Positions 48,135 to 52,595 of a stretch of DNA of 52,595 nt are shown here, piece after piece (position 1 is the first letter of the stretch; every line of letters begins with the position of its first letter). The notes below the pieces were generated by a model. That model had not been told where the DNA came from, did not search any database, and saw nothing but the letters and a program-made list of their open reading frames with translations. The stretch lies in assembly GCA_019245115.1 (NCBI GenBank), contig JAFARZ010000403.1:1-52595 (forward strand). The letters run 5' to 3'. This stretch comes from Streptosporangiaceae bacterium (GTDB lineage: Bacteria; Actinomycetota; Actinomycetes; Streptosporangiales; Streptosporangiaceae). Position numbers and translations under genes: made by a program.

Positions 48135-49325
48135 ATGACAGCGGACCTGGTCCGGCTCCGGGAGCAGCTCGCCGCGCAGGTGACAGTGGCTGACCCGGCG
48201 GTGGGCGCGGCCCTGCGGAGCGTGCCCAGGCACCTGTTCCTGCCCGGGATCCCGCCGGAGAACGCCTACCGCGACGAGGCCATCGTGACCAAGCGGGACG
48301 CCTCGGGAACGCCGGTCAGCTCGTCGTCCCAGCCCGCGATCATGGCCATCATGCTCGACCAGCTGGCGCTCGCGCCCGGGCACCGGGTGCTGGAGGTCGG
48401 CGCGGGCACCGGTTACAACGCCGCGCTGATCCGCGAGATCGTGGGCCCGCAGGGGCAGGTGACCAGCGTCGACATCGACCCCGAAGTGGCTGCCGCGGCG
48501 ACGGAGCACCTCGCCGCGGCCGGGTATCCGGACGTCACGGTGGCGGCGGTGGACGGCGCGGAGGGCTTCGCCGGTCATGCCCCGTACGACCGGCTGATCG
48601 CCACCGTCGGGGTCAGTGACCTCACGCCGTCCTGGCTGTCGCAGGTAACCGCGGACGCGCTGATCGTTGTCCCGCTGGACGTGCATGGCGTGCAGCTCTC
48701 GGTGGCCTTCGGGCGCTCCGGAGGGCACTGGGCCAGCCGGTCGATATCGCCGTGCGGCTTCATGCGGATGCGCGGCCCCAACGCCGGTTCCGCGGCGGTC
48801 CTGACCCTCGCCCCCGGGCTGCGGCTGCAGTTGCGCGAGCCGCGGGAGGTGGACCCGGCGGCCGTCGCGGCGGCGCTGGCCGCTCCCCCGGCGGCCGCCG
48901 AGCCCACCAGCGCCAGCGGCGGGCCGCGCTTGTACTGGGGGCTGAACCTGTGGCTCGCCGTCCGCGATCCCCGGTCCTGCGGCCTGGCCGAAGAACGCGT
49001 GCCCGGCCAGCAGCCGCGGCTGGCCGGCATGCCACTGAGCAGCCACTTGTTCCATGCCACCTATGGCATCGTGTCCGACGCCGGCGGGATCGCGTTGTTG
49101 CTGGGCAAGGAGGATTCCGAGCTAGTCGCCACCGGGTTCGGCCCGGACGGGGCCGCGCTGGCCACCGATCTGGCCGCCCAGGTCTGGGCCTGGGCCGCGG
49201 CCGGACGGCCCGAGACGGCCGGCCTGCACGTCGACGCCTATCCCCGGTCGCAGGCCGATCAGCCGCCTGCGGCTCACATGCTCGTCGAGCGGCCGCACAC
49301 GCGGTTCGCCGTGTATCACGCGTAA
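48135..49325 (+). CDS. PCMT-type protein-L-isoaspartate O-methyltransferase
   Basis: 396 residues, ATG 48135 with GAGGAGGG upstream. SAM-dependent methyltransferase: VPRHLFLPG, AYRDEAIVTKRD, TPVSSSSQPAIMAIML (PCMT SxSxP substrate loop), VLEVGAGTGYNAALI (motif I), SVDIDPEVAAAA, YDRLIATVGVSDL. Classic PCMT has about 210 residues; this long actinobacterial form has about 180 extra C-terminal residues, as in homologues linked to FxLD-type or lanthipeptide maturation, but no precursor gene lies nearby. Repair of isoaspartate in aged proteins is the default assignment. Confidence 0.85.
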   Translation: MTADLVRLREQLAAQVTVADPAVGAALRSVPRHLFLPGIPPENAYRDEAIVTKRDASGTPVSSSSQPAIMAIMLDQLALAPGHRVLEVGAGTGYNAALIREIVGPQGQVTSVDIDPEVAAAATEHLAAAGYPDVTVAAVDGAEGFAGHAPYDRLIATVGVSDLTPSWLSQVTADALIVVPLDVHGVQLSVAFGRSGGHWASRSISPCGFMRMRGPNAGSAAVLTLAPGLRLQLREPREVDPAAVAAALAAPPAAAEPTSASGGPRLYWGLNLWLAVRDPRSCGLAEERVPGQQPRLAGMPLSSHLFHATYGIVSDAGGIALLLGKEDSELVATGFGPDGAALATDLAAQVWAWAAAGRPETAGLHVDAYPRSQADQPPAAHMLVERPHTRFAVYHA

Positions 49326-49328
49326 CCT
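49323..49328 (+). promoter_or_regulatory. Leaderless -10 element before CYTH gene
   Basis: TAACCT overlapping the stop codon of the methyltransferase gene and 7 nt before ATG 49336, as before 988 and 40925. No ribosome site. Confidence 0.45.
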
Positions 49329-49335
49329 TGAGATC

Positions 49336-49971
49336 ATGGCCGACCACCTGGAGATCGAACAGAAGTACGAGGCTGACGCCGGCTTCGCGCTCCCGCCTCT
49401 GGACGACCTGCCCGGCGTGGCCAAGGTCAGCGCTCCGGAACGGCAGCGCCTGGACGCGACCTACTTCGACACCGCGGACCTCGCGCTGATCCGGAACAAG
49501 GTCACCCTCCGCCGCCGCACCGGCGGCGCCGACGAGGGCTGGCACCTCAAGCTGCCGGTCCGCGCCGACGTGCGCCAGGAGGTACACGAGCCGCTCAGCT
49601 CAGGCGCCCAGGTCCCGGCCCGGCTGAGGTCCCAGGTGGCGGATCTCGTGGGTGATCAGCCGCTGCACCCAATAGCCAACCTTTTGAACGAACGTACTGT
49701 CGTGCGTCTGTCTGGCCCCGCTGACACCGTGCTGGCCGAGATCGCCGACGACCATGTCACCGCCCGGCGGCTGGATGCGCCGGGTGGCGACGCGTCCGCG
49801 CCGCTGGCCTGGCGCGAGATCGAAGTCGAGGCCGGCCCCGGCCTGGAGCCGTCGCAGGCCCACGACCTGCTGACGGCCACCGGCCAGCGGCTGCGCGACG
49901 CCGGCGCCCGTCCCGCCCGGTCCGCCTCCAAACTGGCCCGCCTCCTGGACGATCCCTCTCCTAAGCAGTAG
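49336..49971 (+). CDS. CYTH domain protein
   Basis: 211 residues. CYTH (CyaB/thiamin-triphosphatase) tunnel fold: N-terminal ExExK signature in HLEIEQKYE, YFDTADLALIRNKVTLRRRTGG (triphosphate-binding Arg/Lys), WHLKLPVR, and REIEVE late in the domain. Such proteins hydrolyse inorganic triphosphate or nucleoside triphosphates; many pair with a CHAD domain, which is absent here. Product probably a cytosolic triphosphatase. Confidence 0.9.
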   Translation: MADHLEIEQKYEADAGFALPPLDDLPGVAKVSAPERQRLDATYFDTADLALIRNKVTLRRRTGGADEGWHLKLPVRADVRQEVHEPLSSGAQVPARLRSQVADLVGDQPLHPIANLLNERTVVRLSGPADTVLAEIADDHVTARRLDAPGGDASAPLAWREIEVEAGPGLEPSQAHDLLTATGQRLRDAGARPARSASKLARLLDDPSPKQ

Positions 49972-50072
49972 AGCGCGAATTCAGAGGTAATTCATAGATG
50001 TTTGCCAGCTTCTGAACGCAGCGGATCCGCCACGCTATAGCTGTGAACCATGGGTGGGCATACTAGGTGATC

Positions 50073-50834
50073 ATGGAGAACACCGCACCGGGAGCACCGG
50101 CATCCGCGGCCCGGGCCGACGGCACGCAGCGGCCCGACGGCACGCCGGTACGGGTACTCGTCGTGGACGACGAGCCAAGCCTGGCCGAACTGCTGTCGAG
50201 CGTGCTGCGTTACGAAGGCTGGGAGGTCCGCACGGCAGCCAATGGTGCCGAGGCGGTGCGCGGGGCACGTGAATTCCATCCCGACGCGGTCGTGCTGGAC
50301 ATCATGCTGCCGGATTTCAGCGGGCTCGAGGTGATGCGCCGCCTGCGGGCCGAGATACCGCAGATCTGCGTGCTCTTCCTGACCGCCCGGGACGCGGTCG
50401 AGGACCGGGTGGCGGGCATCACCGCCGGCGGCGACGACTACGTCACCAAGCCGTTCAGCCTCGAAGAGGTGCTGGCCCGGTTGCGCGGTCTGCTCCGCCG
50501 CGCGAACCTGACCAGGACGGCGACGCAGGCCGAGGGCTCTCTGGTCGTCGGCGACCTGACCATGGACGAAGACGCCCGCGAGGTCCGCAGGGCCGGTGAG
50601 CTGATCGAGCTCACCGCGACCGAATTCGAGCTGCTCAGGTTCATGATGCGCAACCCGCGCCGGGTGCTGTCCAAGGCGCAGATCCTGGACCGGGTGTGGA
50701 ACTACGACTTCGGCGGCCAGGCGCACGTGGTCGAGCTGTATATCAGCTACCTGCGGAAGAAGATCGACGCCGGGCGCATCCCGGTGATCCACACCGTGCG
50801 CGGCGTCGGTTACGTGCTGAAGCCGGCCGGGTAA
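50073..50834 (+). CDS. OmpR/PhoB family response regulator
   Basis: 253 residues from ATG 50073 (GTG 50067 alternative). Receiver (about 28-140): VRVLVVDDEPSLAELLSSVLRYEGW, phospho-Asp in AVVLDIMLPDFSG, FLTARDAVEDRVAGITAGGDDYVTKPF with Thr and Lys. OmpR-type wHTH (about 160-253): IELTATEFELLRFMMRNPRRVLSKAQILDRVWNYDFGG and VIHTVRGVGYVLKPAG. The kinase gene follows directly (stop and start adjacent). Resembles MprA/TcrX/TcrA-type regulators; regulon unknown. Confidence 0.95.
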   Translation: MENTAPGAPASAARADGTQRPDGTPVRVLVVDDEPSLAELLSSVLRYEGWEVRTAANGAEAVRGAREFHPDAVVLDIMLPDFSGLEVMRRLRAEIPQICVLFLTARDAVEDRVAGITAGGDDYVTKPFSLEEVLARLRGLLRRANLTRTATQAEGSLVVGDLTMDEDAREVRRAGELIELTATEFELLRFMMRNPRRVLSKAQILDRVWNYDFGGQAHVVELYISYLRKKIDAGRIPVIHTVRGVGYVLKPAG

Positions 50835-52484
50835 ATGCGGGCCGGCCGACTGGTACGCGGCAGGACGCTCAGCGCGCGGTTGATCGCCGGCGTCCTGGTG
50901 CTGCTGACCGGCGCCTGCGCGGTTATCGGCCTGGTCACCGACCTCGCGGTGCGAAGTTCGATGGTCTCCTCACTCGACGGGCAGTTGTACAACGCCAGCA
51001 ACGCGTACGTCGCTTGCATTGAGCACCCCCCACCGGGCGGACAGGGCGCTCCGCACGACGGCGACGACAATTCGCCTGCGCCTAACAGCGACTACTGCAG
51101 CCGGGGCCAGCCACAAGGCATGACCGGTATCCGGATCGCGGGCGGTCGCATCAGGCAATGCTCGATCGTCAGCGGCATGGGGCAGAAGGCATGCCCATCG
51201 ATATCGGCGGCGGAGCTGAACAGCCTGCTGGCGCTGCCGGCGTACCAGTCGCTGCCCCCGGTACCGATGAACCCGCCCTACTACACTCTCCATCTGAAGT
51301 CGCTCGGCGGCGACTACCGGCTGACCTCGATCGCCGGCCGCGATCAGGACAAGCTCATCACCCTGCTCCCGTTGAGCGACGTGGAGCACACGCTGGGCCA
51401 GGTAGCACTCACCGTGCTGATCGTCTTCCTCGCCGTGCTGGTGCTGGCTGGCGTAGTCGGCACGGGGTTCGTGCGGCTGTCGCTGCGGCCACTGCGGCGG
51501 GTCGCGGCGACCGCCACCCGGGTCACCGAGCTGCCGCTCGACTCCGGCGACGTGTCGCTGCCCCCGGGCGTGCCGGACAGCGACCCGCGCACCGAAGTGG
51601 GACAGGTCGGCGCCGCGTTCAACCGGATGCTCGGTCACGTCGAGCGGGCGCTGGGCCGCCGGGCGGCCAGCGAGTCACGGCTGCGCCGGTTCGCCGCCGA
51701 CGCCAGCCACGAGCTGCGCACGCCGCTGTCCGCCATCCGTGGTTACGCCGAGTTCGCGCTGCGGCACCCGAGCCCGGTGCCGGACGAGGTCAGGCACGCG
51801 CTCAACCGGGTCCAGTCCGAATCGGCGCGGATGAGCGTGCTGGTCGATGACCTGCTCCTGCTGGCCCGCCTGGACGCCGGCCGGCCGCTCGACCGGGGGC
51901 CGGTCGACCTGTCCCGGCTGGCCATCGAGGCGACCAGCGACGCACGGATGGCCCGCGGCGACCATCGCTGGCGGCTCGACCTGCCGGACGACCCGGTCCT
52001 GGTGGAGGGTGACGAGCACCGCCTGCACCAGGTGCTCGCCAACCTGCTGAGCAACGCGGGGAAGCACACCCCGTCCGGCTCCACCGTCACCGTCGCGCTC
52101 ACCGTGGCCGAGGAGCGCCCCGTCCCCCGCGGTCAGGCACGCCGGGAACGGCCGGCTCCCGCTCAGCCGGATCAGATCGGACGGCGCGGCACGATGCCGC
52201 CGCCGCCGTGGGCCGAGCTAAGCGTCACCGACGACGGACCCGGGATCCCGCCGGATCTGCTTCCCGACCTGTTCGAGCGCTTTACCCGGGCCGACACCTC
52301 TCGCGCCCGCGAAGGGAACGGTGGTGGCGCGAGCACCGGCCTCGGCCTGGCCATCGTGGACGCCGTCGTCGCGGCGCACGGCGGTTGCGTGACCGTGACA
52401 AGCCACCCGGGCACGACCCGGTTCGCCATCGTCCTCCCCCTGCTCCCCGAACCCGCCCCCACCCCCGCCCCCACCCACCCCTGA
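50835..52484 (+). CDS. Sensor histidine kinase of OmpR-type system
   Basis: 549 residues. TM1 (about 14-36), extracellular sensor of about 150 residues with Cys at 61, 88, 109 and 120, TM2 (about 187-212), HAMP (LSLRPLRRVAATATRVTELPL), HisKA with phospho-His in FAADASHELRTPLSAIRGYAEFA, HATPase_c with N-box QVLANLLSNAGKHT, DDGPGIPPDLLPDLFERF and GLGLAIVDAVVAAHGG. Between N and G1 boxes is an insert of about 35 residues rich in Arg/Pro (RGQARRERPAPAQPDQIGRR). Ends with a Pro-rich tail. Phosphorylates the regulator encoded upstream, TAA and ATG touching. Confidence 0.95.
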   Translation: MRAGRLVRGRTLSARLIAGVLVLLTGACAVIGLVTDLAVRSSMVSSLDGQLYNASNAYVACIEHPPPGGQGAPHDGDDNSPAPNSDYCSRGQPQGMTGIRIAGGRIRQCSIVSGMGQKACPSISAAELNSLLALPAYQSLPPVPMNPPYYTLHLKSLGGDYRLTSIAGRDQDKLITLLPLSDVEHTLGQVALTVLIVFLAVLVLAGVVGTGFVRLSLRPLRRVAATATRVTELPLDSGDVSLPPGVPDSDPRTEVGQVGAAFNRMLGHVERALGRRAASESRLRRFAADASHELRTPLSAIRGYAEFALRHPSPVPDEVRHALNRVQSESARMSVLVDDLLLLARLDAGRPLDRGPVDLSRLAIEATSDARMARGDHRWRLDLPDDPVLVEGDEHRLHQVLANLLSNAGKHTPSGSTVTVALTVAEERPVPRGQARRERPAPAQPDQIGRRGTMPPPPWAELSVTDDGPGIPPDLLPDLFERFTRADTSRAREGNGGGASTGLGLAIVDAVVAAHGGCVTVTSHPGTTRFAIVLPLLPEPAPTPAPTHP

Positions 52485-52500
52485 GCCCCACCCCCCACCC

Positions 52501-52518
52501 GCCTCTTGCTGTTATCAG
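52501..52518 (+). repeat. CTTGCTGTTATCAG motif, copy 4
   Basis: GCCTCTTGCTGTTATCAG, 17 nt after the kinase stop codon. Here it extends to TGCTG-TTAT-CAGCA, a 5-bp stem with a 4-nt loop. Other copies at 29798, 29903 and 35925. Confidence 0.5.
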
Positions 52519-52539
52519 CAGGAGCCCTCCCAAAAGCAG

Positions 52540-52587
52540 ATGAATGTGGCAGCCACCCGGTTACAACCGGGTGGCTGCCACATTCAT
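52540..52587. terminator. Long perfect palindrome, likely terminator
   Basis: Perfect 23-bp arms: 52540-52562 starting ATGAATGTGGCAGCCACCC and 52565-52587, separated by only 2 nt (AC). It lies 55 nt after the two-component operon. No U-tract; actinobacterial terminators often lack it. The stem is long enough for a bidirectional terminator or the remains of a palindromic mobile element. Confidence 0.6.
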
Positions 52588-52595
52588 TCGAACAG

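Noticed and set aside
48135..49325. Lanthipeptide or RiPP cluster around the long PCMT-like methyltransferase
   Set aside because: No LanM/LanKC-type synthetase, no precursor-like small ORF and no dedicated transporter next to it.

Overview
The window is chromosomal DNA from a high-GC Gram-positive actinomycete. Support for this: about 70% GC coding sequence, frequent GTG starts, an MsiK/UgpC-type sugar ATPase, a GT87 (PimE-like) polyprenol-sugar mannosyltransferase, a proteasome-chaperone-like PAC2 protein, and leaderless promoters of the form TAACCT-N7-ATG. The species cannot be named from the sequence. The possession of SelA, SelB and tRNA-Sec narrows it to the minority of actinomycetes that use selenocysteine. 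I see no phage, integrase, transposase, CRISPR array or secondary-metabolite cluster.

Layout. 1-5.2 kb: dispersed hairpin repeat, Lrp regulator, sugar-ABC ATPase, PAC2 protein, M24 peptidase and 5'-3' exonuclease. 5.2-15 kb: second hairpin repeat, Rieske lipoprotein, DUF6457 protein, SDR, an ArsR metal sensor with a CDF metal exporter, a TPP-riboswitch-controlled NCS1 (CytX-like) permease, truncated haemoglobin, molybdenum-cofactor genes moaA and mobA, a PPOX protein and htpG. 15-24 kb: secreted lipase, hydrolase remnant, EthD-like protein, third hairpin repeat, secreted GH54-CBM2 arabinofuranosidase behind a LacI-type operator, MFS transporter, small conserved proteins and a secreted AOC-barrel protein. 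23.7-29.8 kb: DesK/NarL-type two-component pair, TsaC/YciO protein, a broken quinone oxidoreductase, an amidase and a TetR regulator. 29.8-30.9 kb: a 1.1-kb repeat-rich intergenic region. 30.9-35.8 kb: hydrolase with a coding microsatellite, DHA2 drug exporter, and an ECF sigma factor read in frame into a second amidase. 35.9-44.3 kb: fifth hairpin repeat, tRNA-Sec (selC), GH13 glucosidase, PadR plus an ABC-2 exporter flanked by two paralogous small proteins, selB and selA. 44.4-52.6 kb: membrane protein, two integral-membrane glycosyltransferases, PCMT-like methyltransferase, CYTH protein and an OmpR-type two-component system.

How genes work together. selA, selB and selC supply three of the four parts of selenocysteine insertion (selD is not here). 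moaA and mobA contribute to Mo-bis-MGD. A Sec-containing formate dehydrogenase elsewhere would need both, but no selenoprotein is visible in the window. arsR-CDF is a metal efflux unit. PadR, the two ABC genes and the two small proteins look like one inducible export module.

The most unusual content is non-coding. A family of about 230-bp intergenic elements is present five times (A-E), each centred on a long hairpin whose arms are GTGGAAGAAA-like and TTTCTTCCAC-like around a GGCGCC core. Smaller repeats accompany it: two copies of a G-run hairpin, 15-bp minisatellites after copies C and D, a 17-nt motif CTTCTTGCTGTTATCAG found four times, and a GAACGGCGGTGGTT motif in front of one transporter and two amidase genes, one of them at the sigma-amidase junction. 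At least eight convergent gene pairs overlap at their 3' ends.
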